Source: Elgaria multicarinata webbii (taxonomy: Eukaryota > Chordata > Lepidosauria > Squamata > Anguidae). From it: a DNA stretch of 64,000 bases. Under the pieces are notes generated by a model. That model saw nothing but the letters and a program-made list of their open reading frames with translations. It was not told where the DNA came from and did not search any database. The stretch is taken from contig NC_086178.1 in assembly GCF_023053635.1 (NCBI RefSeq), positions 93,914,226-93,978,225 on the forward strand, in the 5' to 3' direction. Positions 1 to 13,053 of this stretch are shown here, one piece after another. The first letter of the stretch is position 1. Every line of letters starts with the position of its first letter. Made by a program: the position numbers and the translations under genes.

Positions 1-845
1 GCTTGACAGCAAACTAGTATTTAGGAAAGAATTGTAGAGGATTGGGGAAGACCCCAATGATGTTAATAGGTTTTCTTCAAACATTCATGGCGAAAAATTT
101 CTCCTACAGAAAAATGGCAACTGTTTATCTATTTCCGAAATAAAATTTGATGGCAGTATGGTCAGATAGCAAGTACTGGCATTGCTATAAAAAACCAAAC
201 TATTATTAATACATTTAAAACATTTATTACAGTAGACTTATGCAATACAAAGTGTGGTCAGGGAGGAGTGAAGAGACAAATCATCCTAAGCTTGCTGGCA
301 TACGTTGGCCAGTGCCTTCTTTTGTAGATTGCCCAGATACAAGAGGGCAGGGCTCCTGCAGTTTTATCTGTTGTGATAAATTTCACCAGGGGCTGCATGC
401 ATACAAATGACACCTGCTGAAATTCCCTTTCAATGCAACTGTTAAAAATACAGGAGCCTTGTCCTCCTTTTCATATGGTCACCTTAGCCAGTGCAGAAGT
501 AGGAGGATGTATGGTTTTGTTGGGTTTTTCAGTCTAGCAGTTATGTTTTTATTTTAAATCTCCCATAGAAAGGAATGGGGGTGCATAGAAATAGGTATTT
601 CAGCCGCAGGGTGGATTTCAGAGGTCGTATGCACATCTGTTTCTTCGAAAGCTTGTTGAGATGCATGCTCAGCTTGTTGAATATAATACTATTATAGCAG
701 TGTTACTAGTTCTTAAAATGTAATCCATGTAATCCGTGTAAATGTAATTATTGCACTTTAAACTGCTTGTATTGAATTATAGAATGAAGTTCACTTAAAG
801 TATGCAAAGGAATATTTTTATACCGAAAATTTTGTATTTTTGTAG

Positions 846-909
846 ATGGTAAAGAAGAAGCTTGGTATTTCTGGGCATATTCATCGGTTACTGGCTGGAT
901 CTATGGCAG
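846..909 (+). CDS. SLC25A16: SLC25A16 exon a (first in window)
   Basis: The acceptor is tttttgtag and the donor G|GTATTT. It encodes the end of repeat 1 and the start of repeat 2 (KLGISGHIHRLLAGSMAG), close to the human protein. It starts in phase 0 and ends in phase 1. Earlier exons are off the window. Confidence 0.9.
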
Positions 910-3900
910 GTATTTCATACTTGTGTATACTTTTTTAAAAAATCCTTTGCTTGCCATTTATATTTTGCTTTGTTAAATCAGCCCAGACTAAAGGTCTTTG
1001 TTTTATCAATAAATGGTAATAAAATAGATGGTGTCTAGCAGCATCCAAAACGTTTGCATAATTGGAAGTAGCTATAAAAGCTTTTGAACAAGCAAGATGA
1101 GGCTGGGGGACTCTCCCACTCTTTTCCCCACTGGCTATAGGAAGTGGGAACAGCAGCTCAGAAGTAAGAAACGATTTTCATCAGTGGCCACCTACATGCC
1201 TTCTAGGAAGCTCACAAGACAGCGATGCACAGCAGATTCTTGGAAAGCTTGGAAATAACTAGAGGTGTGCTACACCTGAAATGTAGATTGCATTTTTGGT
1301 TATCATAGCTAATTTTCATTGGTAGACCTAATTTACAAAACAAATAGGAGGAGGAAATGAGAGGATGAAAAAAAAATGGACAGAGAATTCACTGCAGGGG
1401 AATACCAAGGTAGCAGTAGCATTTTTCCTGGCATAATGTGCTGGTAAGATATATCTAGTGCAAATGGAGAGTTAATATACGAGAGAGGAAATGAGCATGT
1501 GAATCTTCACGTTGTAGGTAATGGTGCAAAGGTGTTATGGGCATGGAATGTAAAATGGAAGGGAGAATGCAAATACATTTAAATTTGTAAGCAGCTCTAA
1601 TCCTGAAGGTGATATACAGTATAATTTGGGCATTAAAATCACTGACAAATCTTGGAAAAGGCTTTCCTAGTATTGCCAGACTAAAGTCATCCTCTTAGCA
1701 CCAGGAAAAAAGAAACAGACATGAGGGTAATGTCAGGAAAATACTATGAAAAGTCTTTTGTAATGCGGTTATTTGAGATGGCAAAGTTAAACACTATGGT
1801 GGAAATTTTCAACTTTGGATTTCCTGAGTCTTGTGTAATTCAAATCTCAGCCGTAACACTTCATTGGGGAATAATTGCTTTACATTTTCCTTTAAGGAAA
1901 AAACAAATTGACTAAAGCAGAGGGAAAAAGCATGATTTAAACTATTTAAAATACAAGGGGCCTTCGTCCCCTCCCCACTCCCACCACCAGTCCCATATGA
2001 AGGTATTTTAAGAACAAAGGGATTTAAGCTTTCCAAATGCAAAACTAAAAAGAAGTGCCAAACATGTTTCTTCAACATCATTATGCTAGTTTTTTTCCTG
2101 AAAAGAAATAGTTTTGGAATAAGCATGAGAAACATTCTGTTTTAAAAAAAGAATGTCATCCCCTGCTTGTAATTGATTTCAAGAAAGCAGGCTTAGTTTT
2201 CTAACCAGCGTATCTATGAATTATGTGATCCTGCAAGGTTCTGCACAATGTTATGCCTATGAGAAGTCCCTCTGAATTTAGTGTTACCTCCAGAACCATT
2301 ATCTATGTTCCCAAATCTTTGGAGAATTGATTTGTAGGTATGGAAGTATACATCCTGCAGATGCGAATTCAAGGTTGCATTTTAAAAAACTCAGTAGGTG
2401 ATTTTTTTTAAAAGGTATAACTGCAGTAATTTGTACGTATCCTCTTGACATGGTGAGAGCACGTCTAGCATTCCAAGTAAAAGGGGACCACGAGCACACT
2501 GGAATTATTCATACATTCAAGACCATTTATGCAAAGGTAACTGGTTTTTCTTCTTGTTATGTGTTGCTGTTTTCTATTAATATTTTGGAGATGGAAAGTG
2601 ATTATGGTATCTGGCAGGAGAAATAGATTAGTATGCTCATCAACTTGCCTAAGTTTTTGATGCTAAGAAATTAAGAAAAACAAATTAAGGATCTTGAAGC
2701 ATTTGGTCTGCGACATTCTCCCATTCCGTGCTCCTATTTTGATTTGTTGTTTGCAATCAGCTTAAAGAGAGGACAGCAGTAGAGTCAAAAAAAATTTGAA
2801 GCAGTTCTTTATTTTTTTCAAAATTATACTGTTATTTATGAAGATTTTACAGCAGTTTAGGAAATAAAACATCTAATAAAAACAGAGCAATTGGAAAAAA
2901 CAATGTCAGCAAATAGCAAAATGAGCATAATGAACTGAACAAGAGCAAGGCAATAGCAAAAATCTGCTTCTGAGCAGGTCCTGCTCGTTGTGGAGCCCAA
3001 TCTAAGACCAAATTAGACGTGCATGCGCTTAATGAACATGTGCTGCCCAGTTTGGCTATTAAGCGAGGGTGGGGAGGATCAATCTTTAATTTCAAAATGT
3101 TCATGTGGGAGAGGGGAGTGACCTCCAACCCAACCCTACATTATCGTGCCACACTAGGTGTTTTGAGATGCTTTCTGGTATCAGAGCTGGGCAGGGATAA
3201 ATCATCTGATAACACCTAGGTTGGGTTTTGCACCCCTCTCATGTGCTCACTTTGACATTAAAAGTGGACACGCATGCTCATTGTGTGCATTAATCACATG
3301 CACATTTAGTTTGGTCACTAGCTTCTACATAAGATGGAACCTGGAGCAGGACATCCTCAGAAGCTCTTAAAGTTAGGTTAGGGCTTATACTAGGGAAAAG
3401 GTTCCTTGCGGTAATTGGGACGCAAACCATTTAATTGTCAACCTTGAGGCATCTAGGAAACCTTGCACACACTTTGGGATCCAAAGGTGTCTCATGTTCC
3501 TTTTTAGAAATTAGGTCTCTGTGTATCTCACAGAAAATTCAGTGTGAGTAGTGTGTATGTTTTTACAGCCCTTACTTCATTCTTCATAGCAACATTCATG
3601 TGATGTAGATCACTGCTGCACTTATTTCAGAGTTGTGGAGCTAAGGATGAGAGGAGATGGTTCAGTTCAGATGTCAGTGAGCTGATCATGGACTGGTGAT
3701 TGGAAATGGCCTATTTCTATGCATTTCTCTCCCCTCTTCCTCCACGGTTTGTGGTACTTAGTCCCTGATTTTGAGGAAACTGTGGTTCACAGCAACAATA
3801 GATTGCCCAATTTGGATGCCACAGCATAAACAAAAAGTCTTGAAAAACATGGAAAGAAGAGAGTAGAATGTTCAAGCTTATGGCCTTATTTTTTGACTGC

Positions 3901-6900
3901 TAGCAAAACTGCTCCATGATTGTTGAATTGAGCCAGCGATTGTGTTGTAGGATACTCAAATGATAACATGGCTGGCTGAGACTTGTGCTCTGATCACTCT
4001 AGTCTGAGTCTAGTGACTGGGTCTGCTTTTGAAAGAATTGGAAAAAGCATATGTTGGTGAAATGCTTAAACTCTGTACAATTAGTATAGACATTCCCCCC
4101 TTAAAGGGACGGTGCTATATGCACAATTAACTAGGCATAAGCAGAAAATGCATACCTCTCTCTTCGCTTAAGTTCACCCTTCAACCTTTGCATTTTTTTA
4201 TCTTTTAGCTGAAGGATAGGTGTTTTGTAAACAACTTTGGCATAGCTGGAGTGCAAAAATATATTGTCAAACAGGATTAATATGGTGTGGGATAAGTATT
4301 GCAATTATTAGTTGCCACCTAAATCCTGCAATGACATCAGTTTGTGGTACAAACTAATTGAACAGCCGGACTTGCATTCATCTCTGCAAGTTTGGATCAG
4401 AGGGTAGAATTTGCTGGTGAAGACATTAGTATATAATGCCTTAACAAAGGGAAAAGGTGGTTTTCTTCCCTGCTCAAAACATCAGTTTAATTTTGTCTGA
4501 ACTTTGTACTCAGTGGAATTAAATACTTAACTGTTATTTTTTGTTCTTGTCATGACTGGCTTACTCCAAAAGGAAGGTGGTATTCGAGGATTTTATCGAG
4601 GGCTTATGCCAACAATAGTAGGAATGGCTCCTTATGCAGGTGAGTTGAACTTGAATGTGATCCTTTCTGAGTTAAGGTCTTAGTGTTTAATTTTGGTTTG
4701 AAAAACGTTCACTTTGCTTCCCTTAAAGTAAATAATCACATATGTTTTCTGCATCAAAGGTTTGCACAGACCCCAGCAGGGAAGAATTGCTGTAGGAAAT
4801 TGGTTGTGTTATAGTGACTTGTTGGACATCTTATAGTGACTTGTAGGTTGGTTAATTAGCGTTATTCTTTTATTGTCTTTCCTAGCCTCCTTGCTAGATT
4901 TTGTAGGGCATGTCTCCCAAAGTAGGCAGATTTATAATTATATAATTATAATGCTCTTTTTCTGCTACTGTCCTTTTGTTGCCAACTGTGTGAAAGAAAG
5001 CACAAAATATAGTAAGAGCTAGTAATGTAAGTTGTAAACAACTATTACAAAAAATGAAATAGTTAAATTGATTGAAAATATGCATAACCGCAGGGACTCA
5101 TTTGAATTTTGAACAGTGCTTTTGGCACCTAGCCCTCTGTTTTCTAGTATTTATATTCATTTTTTGTGCTCATCTATCTGCACTCATCTATTATGCAACT
5201 CTAAAATGCTGTATAAGTCATGCTGCCTTTGGTCTTGGTTGCTGGGTTTGATTTTGACATGAAGGGGTTTTAAAATGTGCTTAACTTTTGGCTGGATTGT
5301 GCCTATAGTGTTTATGTAGCTTTTTGCTGAGGTAATGTTTGTATTAAAGTTACTTTTTTTTCCTTTCAGGTTTCGCATTTTTTACTTTTGGTACCTTAAA
5401 GAGTGTGGGACTTGCCCAAGCACCCACTCTTCTTGGGAAGCCTCGCTTAGATAATCCTGATGTCTTAGTTTTGAAAACTCATGTAAATTTGCTATGTGGT
5501 GGCATAGCTGGAGCATTAGCACAGACAATATCGTAAGTTATTCAATTATTTTACTACACCTACTGAAGAATTGTTAAGATTATTTGCACTATGAACTTCC
5601 TTTGTTCCAGTACTTTATCTTGGAAATAATGAAATCTAACTATAATTTCAGTCTTCAGTCATTCTTTTGTGGTCTAGGAAGGAAGCTCGTTGCTTAATTT
5701 TAAAAATAGCAGTATAATCCCAAGACAGGAAAAAAAGAAACTTTCATACATGTATTAAAAAAAAGGCAGTACGTTACGTCATGGTTTTGCTGACAGCGTA
5801 GTCAGTTCTGCAAAGGATTTTGAAGGGTTGTAGCTCTTGAGTTGTTTAGAAGTATTTTCTATTCACTACGAAGACTTACTCTGAAATCCTTTGACCTGAG
5901 GTACTGGTTCATTGATAAGGGTGCAGTTCATCAGCAACTGTTTTCTTTGACAATTTAAATAAGGCTTGGAGGGGAGTAAAATTATACTTCTATTCCAAAA
6001 TTGTAAAATTGTAGTCATAGTGTAACAGATAATGGACTGGGCTATATTGGTCAAACTAAGAACATAAGAGTTCTGCTGGATCAGAGCAAAGGTCTATGTA
6101 GCCTAGCATTCAGTGGCCAACCAGATGTTTGTGGAAAAACCACAGTCAGGACATGAGTGCAATAGAAAGAACCATCCCATTTGTGTTTCCCTGGTCAGAG
6201 ATGGACACAGAGTGCCTGATGCTACCAAATTGAGGAAGCTAAGCTGATGTGGACCTGATCAATAAGCTAGATGGGGGACCACTAAATATATTTCATTATA
6301 ATCTTTATATATTAGCATAGGATGATATTTATTAATTTAATATTAAAGTACTAGAGTAAGAAAATTAAAATATGTTTCTCTTTGTATAGTAGCATTTTAT
6401 TTCAACTCAATTAGACTTTAGTAAATTTATCCTGCCTTTAGAAAGCTAAAGGTGGTGTACACGTTTGTCATCACAACAAACTTGCTGAAAGTTTGTGACT
6501 GGCCAGGTCACCCAGTGAGGTTCATGGCTGAGTGGGGATTTGAACCTGGGTCAGTCCTAGTTCAACATAGTAACTGCTATACAACACTGGTTCTACAAAA
6601 TCCTAGGGATTTTAGGCACTGAATTTCAAATATGACTAGAGCTTATTTTTTTTTTAAAAAAAAGACTAACGACAAATGGCTGCAAAGGGAGATTGGTACT
6701 TCTGTTTCACACAGCTTGCTGCCCATGATTCCCCCCCGCCCCCGGCTGCTATTAGATTTTCATATATAAGCTATTGAGCAATTGGGAGGTGTGTTACATT
6801 TTTTTGCTGTATTAAAATATCTGGGATTTATGAGGAAAAAGCTAAGCACTTTAAAGTTCCACTGATTTCAGTGAGATATAAACATGTGCTTTAATTCTCA

Positions 6901-9900
6901 CATTGAAATCAAAAGGGAAGTATTCAGTGCAACTCTGCTGCTAATGTAAATGATGGTATGCTAGTGTAAGTGCTAGTGCAATGCCAGTAGTGTTTGCTGG
7001 TGTGAATGGTTTTCTATCTTATTGGATACTGCTCAAAGAGACTGAAATGCTTACTATTGGCTGGATTGTGTCCTTTTCAGATTTACTCAACCAATGCAAA
7101 TTGGGTATGGAGCCTTACAGCATTACACAGATGGTGTTAAACTTCAGTTTTTTGTAAATGTATACAAAATAGAATTTGTAGCATGGTATATAACATCTGA
7201 TTAATGTCTGTATGTTGGAAAACATGCATTTCCTGAAAACATCTAAGCATTGATATTTGATCTTCTAAAAGAACCCTAATGTAATGAGGCTCATGATTCT
7301 GAAGTGGAATAAAACACATGATATTACATGCAGAAAGTTGTAGGCACAATCTCTAGCATCTTCATTTAAAAAAAGAAGAGAAATCTTGGGCTACATGGGC
7401 TGGGAAAGGCATTTGCCTGAGTCTTGGGAGTGCTGCTGCCAACCAAAAGGGACAATTTTGGGGTAAGTGGATTAATGATAAGTATAAGGCAGCTTCATAT
7501 ATTCCATGCATTCCTTACATTAACGTCTTTTAATAACTGCTTCATTGTTCAAGTACTTGTAGTGCTATGTTTATACACACACCCTTTTTTCCTGTCTAGA
7601 TATCCTCTTGATGTAACTCGTAGACGAATGCAGTTGGGAGCGGTACTTCCAGATTCTGAAAAGTGCCTGTAAGTTTAATCTCTTAAGTTAAATTCAAAAC
7701 TGTTTTAAAATTTACTCTACTTCATCATACTGACTCTAAAATTTTTAGCATGCTCCTCTTGTTTATCGGTTCAAAGAGATGTATATTACTTATAAAGCTT
7801 ACACTAGCTGAATACCCAGAGAAGCAACCCTTGCTAATCTTCTGTAGCAGAACATGGAACAAAAGTGGGTAGGGAGTGTCTCAACGGACACTCCATGATC
7901 AACAGATAGTGCATTAGGAAGAGGTGATCCTCCATATGAGGTAGGAATGCAATTCCCATCAGTCCTAGCCAGTATAACCAATGTTGTGGGACAAGGGGAG
8001 TCGTAGTCCAATAACATGAACCTACCCATACACTACGCTCAACATCTAAGGTTCTCCTCCGAGTACCTGCTCCGAGGGAAGCTCGGAGGATGGCAACAAG
8101 GGAGAGGGCCTTCTCAGTGGTGGCCCCCCAATTATGGAATGATCTGCCTGATGAGGCTCACCTGGCGCCAACATTGTTATCTTTTTGGTGCCAGGTCAAG
8201 ACTTTTCTCTTCTCCCAGGCATTTAACAGCATATGCTGAGTTTTTAACTGACCCAAGAATAGTTGTTTTAAATGGATATTTTTTTATATAGTTTTGGCGG
8301 TTTTAAATTTTGCATATCTGTTTTTAATGTTCATTGTTTTTAACTTTTGTAAACCACCCAGAGAGCTTCGGCTATGGGGCAGTATATAAATGTTATAAAT
8401 AAATAAAATAAGATGAAGTTGTAAGCCTGTTCCGGACTACAGATTTGACTGTTCACCTGACGGACTGCTCTACCATACAACCTGCATATGGAAAACTGAC
8501 ACATCAGGAATCCAAGTTCTAGTCTAGTCTTTTTTTCTGACAGCCAGGTTGCTTTGCCATACAGCCAGGGCTCATATTACTGGTTGGCATGGTCAGGTAC
8601 CTGCTGACTGCCCCAAGATTCAGAAGAGCCCACAGTCATCCCTGTTGACTTACCATCAGGGGGCCTGCTCTGCATTGCCAGTGCCATTGCTTGCTGTTGC
8701 TCAATCAATCCCTCAGCTGCATGTTTACCTAGTAAATGGAAGTCCTCTCAGATAGGAAGGAGCTGAGGTGTGGAATGGAGTAGCACAGGTAAATATGTTG
8801 GTGGAGGAGAAGAGAATGATTACTGACAGCAGCAACTGGTGAGGCCCCACAAAAGTCTGTTGCTGGTCTTGTGTACAACTTGCAAATAGAATTGTTATGT
8901 GAACGAATCCCCACTTGCAGTCTGGAGTGATACAGTCCAGAAACCGGCTTACTACTTCATCTGCTGTATGCGAGAACTTGGCCATAGATCATAACCTTTT
9001 CTTTTTCAAATCCTTAGCAGTTGATTAAACTCTGGATATCAGGCAGCCTTACCATGCAGTAAGAAAAAGCCAAACAACTGATTTTGAGGACTGCAGAATA
9101 GAAGGCAGTAGAACTGGCCCATAGACCACAATCTACCACGATAAGAAGTGTTCTTCCTTGGTAGTACTCTGTGCAGTTTCTGCTCATTTCACTGGGGCTT
9201 CTGTAGGAGACTTAGGGATGGATTGTGCTCCATAGTCACATATGTGGAGTTTGGGTTTACAATCAAAAGCACCAAATAACTGGGCCTTCTCAGCAGGCTA
9301 TATATTCTTTTTTTTCTATATGCTGCTTACGAAAGAGGTCTAATGCATAACTATATAAAGTTTTGGAACCTCATTAACTGTTTAGCATCTCTTCTGGATA
9401 AGATTTGATCCAATTGCCTAAGTGCTCCACATTTGAAAAAGTTTCCTAACTCTGTGGATACTTGCAGCTGAGGCTTTTGTAGAACTGATTTGCACATAGT
9501 GTGCCCGGTGAGTCCCATAGCCATTTTGAATATTCAACCTCTGATCGGGCCTATTGAGGGTTGCTGTGTGATGTCTGAACCTGGACGCTATGACCTTGTT
9601 TGCTTGCAACAGCAGTGTTCTGCGGCAAATAGTGTGTTAATTAACCCACAAGTGCACACTGTGTGCAAGCCGCTTCTGGTTTCTAGCAACAAATGCCTTA
9701 TTTGTAGGTTATTACTGTGTTGTCAGAACCTTTGCACTTTGGTTTGTTTAGCCTATGAATAACCCAAAGTTAACCCATGAACAAACCTTGGTAGTAACTT
9801 GATGAACTGTTAGTAGTAGCTAGATTAATTGTGGGTTGTTCAACTCATGATTAACCTATAGTGTCAGGGTTTGGATTCTGCATAGCAACTCCCAATTGAC

Positions 9901-10456
9901 CTGATTGGGGTTGAATATTCAAAAACATGGCCAGCATGCACCATAGGAAATCATGGGTTAATTAACCCATAATTTGGGGCTGTACCCCCGCTTCATTCAT
10001 GGAATTTTATGTGTCGTCCAGATGGCAATGCCTTCCACTTGTAACCTTCCCATGTTTTCTGTTCATCAGCCTTTTTTCTTTCCAAAAAAATCCCATTGTG
10101 GAGGAAAAATTGGAATAACTGCACAGTGTCTTTTGATAGTGCTAGGAGCAATCTTTCTGGAAGCATCCTTCGTGGTAACAGGTTTATGAGGCAGTCAAAA
10201 CGTCTGTACATTTGTCTTGTTTTTAAAAAGTTCTTAAAAGCAAGCATTTTGAAAAAATGTCATTTTACCTTTTTAAGACTTATTCTATTCTTTTTCTAGT
10301 ACAATGGTACAGACACTGAAATATGTTTATGGAAACCATGGAATACGAAAAGGATTATACCGGGGTTTATCTCTGAATTACATTCGGTGTATTCCTTCAC
10401 AGGCTGTTTCTTTCACCACGTATGAATTTATGAAGCAGATTTTGCACCTCAATTAA
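846..10456 (+). CDS. SLC25A16: SLC25A16, mitochondrial carrier, 3' part of gene (six exons)
   Basis: Six exons (846-909, 2415-2536, 4573-4639, 5370-5532, 7600-7668, 10300-10456) join in phase to 213 codons ending in TAA. They match about residues 120-332 of the 332-residue human SLC25A16 (Graves disease carrier) as I recall it; the first matrix repeat and the start lie left of the window. Two of the three mitochondrial carrier signatures are visible: PLDMVRARL in the second exon and PLDVTRRRM in the fifth, the Px[D/E]xx[K/R] helix-kink motifs that form the matrix salt-bridge network. The family spans the inner mitochondrial membrane with six helices; this member has been linked to coenzyme A or its precursors, which the sequence cannot prove. 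DNA2 follows on the same strand after about 6.6 kb. Open reading throughout suggests a working gene. Confidence 0.95.
2415..2536 (+). CDS. SLC25A16: SLC25A16 exon b, carrier signature 2
   Basis: The acceptor is aaaag and the donor AAG|GTAACT. It carries the second signature, TYPLDMVRARL, on the odd-numbered helix, then the matrix loop FQVKGDHEHTGIIHTFKTIYAK. The polypyrimidine tract is a short T run directly before the acceptor. Confidence 0.93.
2780..3310. mobile_element. Fold-back element in SLC25A16 intron
   Basis: The arms at about 3018-3130 and 3200-3308 are inverted copies of each other. Both carry GTGCATG..TTAATG, a TTTAAT.TCAAA block, CATGTGGGAGAGG (or its worn form) and CCCAACC. This is the structure of a worn palindromic DNA transposon without coding capacity. 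The outer limits are uncertain. Confidence 0.4.
4573..4639 (+). CDS. SLC25A16: SLC25A16 exon c
   Basis: This short exon encodes EGGIRGFYRGLMPTIVGMAPYAG, the carrier motif EGxxGFYRG that follows each signature. The donor is G|GTGAGT. Confidence 0.93.
5370..5532 (+). CDS. SLC25A16: SLC25A16 exon d
   Basis: The acceptor is tcctttcag and the donor TC|GTAAGT. It encodes the linker from helix 4 to helix 5: FFTFGTLKSVGL, a loop with the PTLLG motif, then HVNLLCGGIAGALAQTIS, the GG-rich start of helix 5. Confidence 0.95.
6060..6245 (+). mobile_element. Dispersed 'ACATAAGA..GCTGGATCAGA' repeat
   Basis: It begins aacataagagttctgctgg, then 'tcagagcaaaggtctatgtag', 'cattcagtggccaaccagat' and a 'ccctggtcagagatggac' block. 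A second copy is at 45208-45410 (+), and an inverted fragment with the same head lies at 48845-48913. It is a well-known interspersed repeat type of reptile genomes; its class is not clear to me. Confidence 0.55.
6415..6600 (-). mobile_element. tRNA-derived SINE (Sauria-like), minus strand
   Basis: Read on the minus strand, it has a tRNA-like head (agtggttactatgttg, then a GGGTTCAAATCCCCACTCAGCC-type B box), a body with CATGAACCTCACTGGGTGACC and a tail near 'ttctaaaggcaggataaa'. It is older and more diverged than the copy at 45413-45645. Confidence 0.6.
7600..7668 (+). CDS. SLC25A16: SLC25A16 exon e, carrier signature 3
   Basis: The acceptor is cctgtctag and the donor CT|GTAAGT. It carries the third signature, YPLDVTRRRMQLG, with its triple arginine as in the human protein (YPFDVTRRRMQLG). 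Confidence 0.95.
7860..8012. mobile_element. Short palindromic hAT-type MITE
   Basis: It contains 'gcaattcccatcagtcctag', 'ccagtataaccaatgttgtg' and a 'gggagtcgtagtccaataac' end, the pattern of the abundant 'acaactcccat...tggccatgctgg...tagtccaaaacatctgg' MITE. Other copies are listed under 59988-60113. Confidence 0.5.
8020..8405 (+). mobile_element. L2-type LINE 3' end, plus strand
   Basis: This is the terminal part of a LINE: the last coding stretch (gggagagggccttctcagtg, wrecked frame), then the 3'UTR 'aaaccacccagagagcttcg' and 'gctatggggcagtatataaa', ending in a (TAAA)n tail. It matches in reverse the copy at 59396-59985. It is 5' truncated and too degenerate to code. Confidence 0.7.
9519..9931. 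mobile_element. Palindromic MITE of about 410 bp
   Basis: The left arm starts ccattttgaatattcaacc and the right arm, read in reverse, gccatgtttttgaatattcaa; about 70 bases of each arm pair (..gttgct..tctgaacc..gac.ctat). The interior is rich in TTAATTAACCCA words. The arms may reach further out, to about 9486 and 9965. It has no coding capacity. Confidence 0.5.
10300..10456 (+). CDS. SLC25A16: SLC25A16 last exon with stop codon
   Basis: The acceptor is tttttctag. It encodes TMVQTLKYVYGNHGIRKGLY, then RGLSLNYIRCIPSQAVSFTT and the tail YEFMKQILHLN, followed by TAA. The human tail is TYELMKQFFHLN. The 3'UTR follows. Confidence 0.95.
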
Positions 10457-10680
10457 AGACTCTTCAACATTTAATTGAAAAGCATTTTGCTTATTTTTGT
10501 ATTGTAAAATTTCCCATGTCAAATGATCACTGTGGAAACACTGGTATTCATAGTGCTTTCTTTAATAAAAGAAGTTATAGTGTGTAAATTGGAGGGTGCT
10601 CAATAAGGTTGGGTAAGTAATTTAGTTTGCATATAGTGTGTAAGATCATTGTTGGAAATACAAATAAATTTAGTAAACAA
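10457..10680 (+). other. SLC25A16: SLC25A16 3'UTR with poly(A) signals
   Basis: AATAAA occurs at 10564-10569 and again at 10663-10668, about 110 and 210 bases after the stop. The true cleavage site cannot be told from sequence alone; a short 3'UTR is plausible. Confidence 0.6.
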
Positions 10681-10689
10681 ACTTGTTAC

Positions 10690-13020
10690 AAAAAGGAAAA
10701 CATTTTATATTGGTTCTAAACTATTTACATTTTTGTATCCTATTTAAAGAGTTCACTTGCTTTTTAAAAAGTTGAGTGTCTGCTTTACTAAATTGCAGTT
10801 GCAGATGCACTTGGAAAGGCATTCCATTGAACTCAGCTGGACTTGCTTCCATGCAAAAAAGTTTTAGGATTGATGTGTTATTCTGCAGTGCACAAATTAG
10901 TTACTTCATTGTTAATTTCTGAAATCCCTTGTATGGGGTAGTCCATTATTTTATTTTCCAATAAGTAGAAAGTAAGCAATGTAACAGTTTGTTTTTTATA
11001 CAGAACTCCTTGACTGGGATCTAAAGAGGTCATTAGGCTATTACAAGGGGCTTGTGCTAGCCCAATGGAATACTTCACTTTTTTCACTTTTTTCAACAGT
11101 TGGGTCCTCATGTCATATTGCAAACTGCTTTTGAAACACCCTGTTGAGGGTTAGCACAGATGTGAAGTGGGAAGCTTTTATAGCTGCTTTTAAGATGGAG
11201 GAAGTGGTGAATTTATCCTTGTCATGCAACACCCTTTCCCCCCCAGCTGCTGTTAGCTCCAAGGCTGCAAAAAGAAGAGTACAGCTGCTTTGAATTTCAA
11301 AGCAGCCATGTGGAATTAATATTAAGAAAAAACCCAAACATGGGAGTTTATTATCATGGATCTCCCATGTCATTTCTAGTTAATTACTGAGTTTCAAAAA
11401 CACTTTGTCACGAAGCATGGGTAACTGCTTTTCAAGAAAACTCTAAAGCCTCATTGGATTAATGGAATTAATTTCATAATCCTTGGATACTGTACCTGGT
11501 ATTTCTACAAAACAGTACAATTCCATACATGTCTACTCAGACATAGGTCTCCTTGAATATAGATTGCAGCCTAAAGAAACTTAATCTTCCTTATTTTATT
11601 AAAATCTCAGGAAATATTGAAATATTTGTTATGTGGTATACTCATTAGGAAACTCATTTAAAAAGCATAAAATATGCTTAACATAAATCACTAGATTTAT
11701 AAGGTTCAGTTGAATTTCTAAAACAGGGCATGAACAAATAAAAATAATTATGGGTCCAACTGCAGAAGGCATTATACCTCTTTGTGCTGTGCATGCATGA
11801 TGCTACTGAAATTTAAGGTTCTTCTAAAATTCATAGCATCTTGTATATGTAAATTTGGTCTTTGCTTGGGCTTTATTTTGGTCAGATAGAGAGCTTCTAA
11901 CACAAGACTGCATAACGCATATGGACAAAGGTGCAAAGGTGCCTACTGAAAGATAAGGGAAAGGAAAACCAAAAGGATAATACTACCCTGAGGCAACTGT
12001 TAAGCTATTAACCTCAGATTTGCTGCCTTACCTGTTTTCAGTAGCTATGTTTGCACATGCAGCTCATGCAGTATATTTTACTAAACTGAGTGATTTGTGT
12101 GTGCCTTCCATTACAACTTCTCTGATACTAGGATGCAACTTTATTAATCCCTTTATCTCTCATAAACCTGAAAAAGAGTACTACCCCAACAATGGGAGCT
12201 TGGGCTTCTTCAGTCAAGTTCTGTCCACATTACATGAGGATACTGTACTGCAGTGCGGATGGCCTTGCTGCCCAACATGGGTGTGGCTATGTCTTTTTCC
12301 AGTGGATCTGCCCACTTTTGGCAACAATTCTTGCCCATGTTGCCTGCAGTGATGCCTGGAAATTTGGGTAGTTAGAAATGGATCAGCATTGGCAGGCTGA
12401 TAAGCATGTCAATAAGCATGAACAATACCCCCTCTTTCTCTAGTAGCCCTCCAATTTCAACTTCCTATTCCAAGTAGCATGTTGTTTTTTTAAAAAGTGT
12501 TTGACAATCTATACTGGTAAAATTCTGATGCTATCAAACAAATTATAAAACTATGGCAACAATTCTAATAATTTTACTGCAAAGCAATTTATTTATTTAT
12601 TGTAAATGTTGTATATAGAATATGAAACTGGTAATAGCTGTGTTACCAAAACTAGCAGCTGTAAAATGGCTATTGCTTATGGTCCACAGCTGGGACATAT
12701 AATTTTAATGTTCTGTAGTTGGATACTTTTTTTTATTAAAGTGTCTTGAATAGCAACATGACTAAATACCAGCAAATATAAATGCATGCATTTGAAATTA
12801 TATATTTTGTTTTTATGCAGATTTAAGGTGTTTGATGAAATGATATTAAAGTGTCTGCAATTAAACTCTGGCCTTATTCAGAACTTCTTTAATGAAGACA
12901 TAGGAGTTTTGCTTCTCAGCTTCCCAAGTGACAAAATGTGGTCATAACTTGGAAAAGTAGACATGTATTGGGTTGCAATGTAAAACTTTGTAATTCATTT
13001 CCTTATCGCTTGTCACATTT
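10690..13020. other. Intergenic stretch, no gene seen
   Basis: This is AT-rich DNA between SLC25A16 and the next repeat cluster. A worn copy of a 'tactcagacataggtctcc' type repeat lies near 11518-11577. The longest open frame (12020-12352, +) has no family resemblance I recognise and no splice or promoter support. Confidence 0.5.
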
Positions 13021-13053
13021 ATTCAATAATAATAATAATAATAATAATAAAAA
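13021..13053. repeat. (AAT)n microsatellite
   Basis: A run of about eleven AAT units sits at the 3' end of the minus-strand LINE that follows. It probably grew from that element's tail. Confidence 0.85.

Noticed and set aside
12020-12352. 110-codon open frame, plus strand
   Set aside because: No family resemblance, no conserved-looking motif, no promoter; fits chance in an intergenic stretch.
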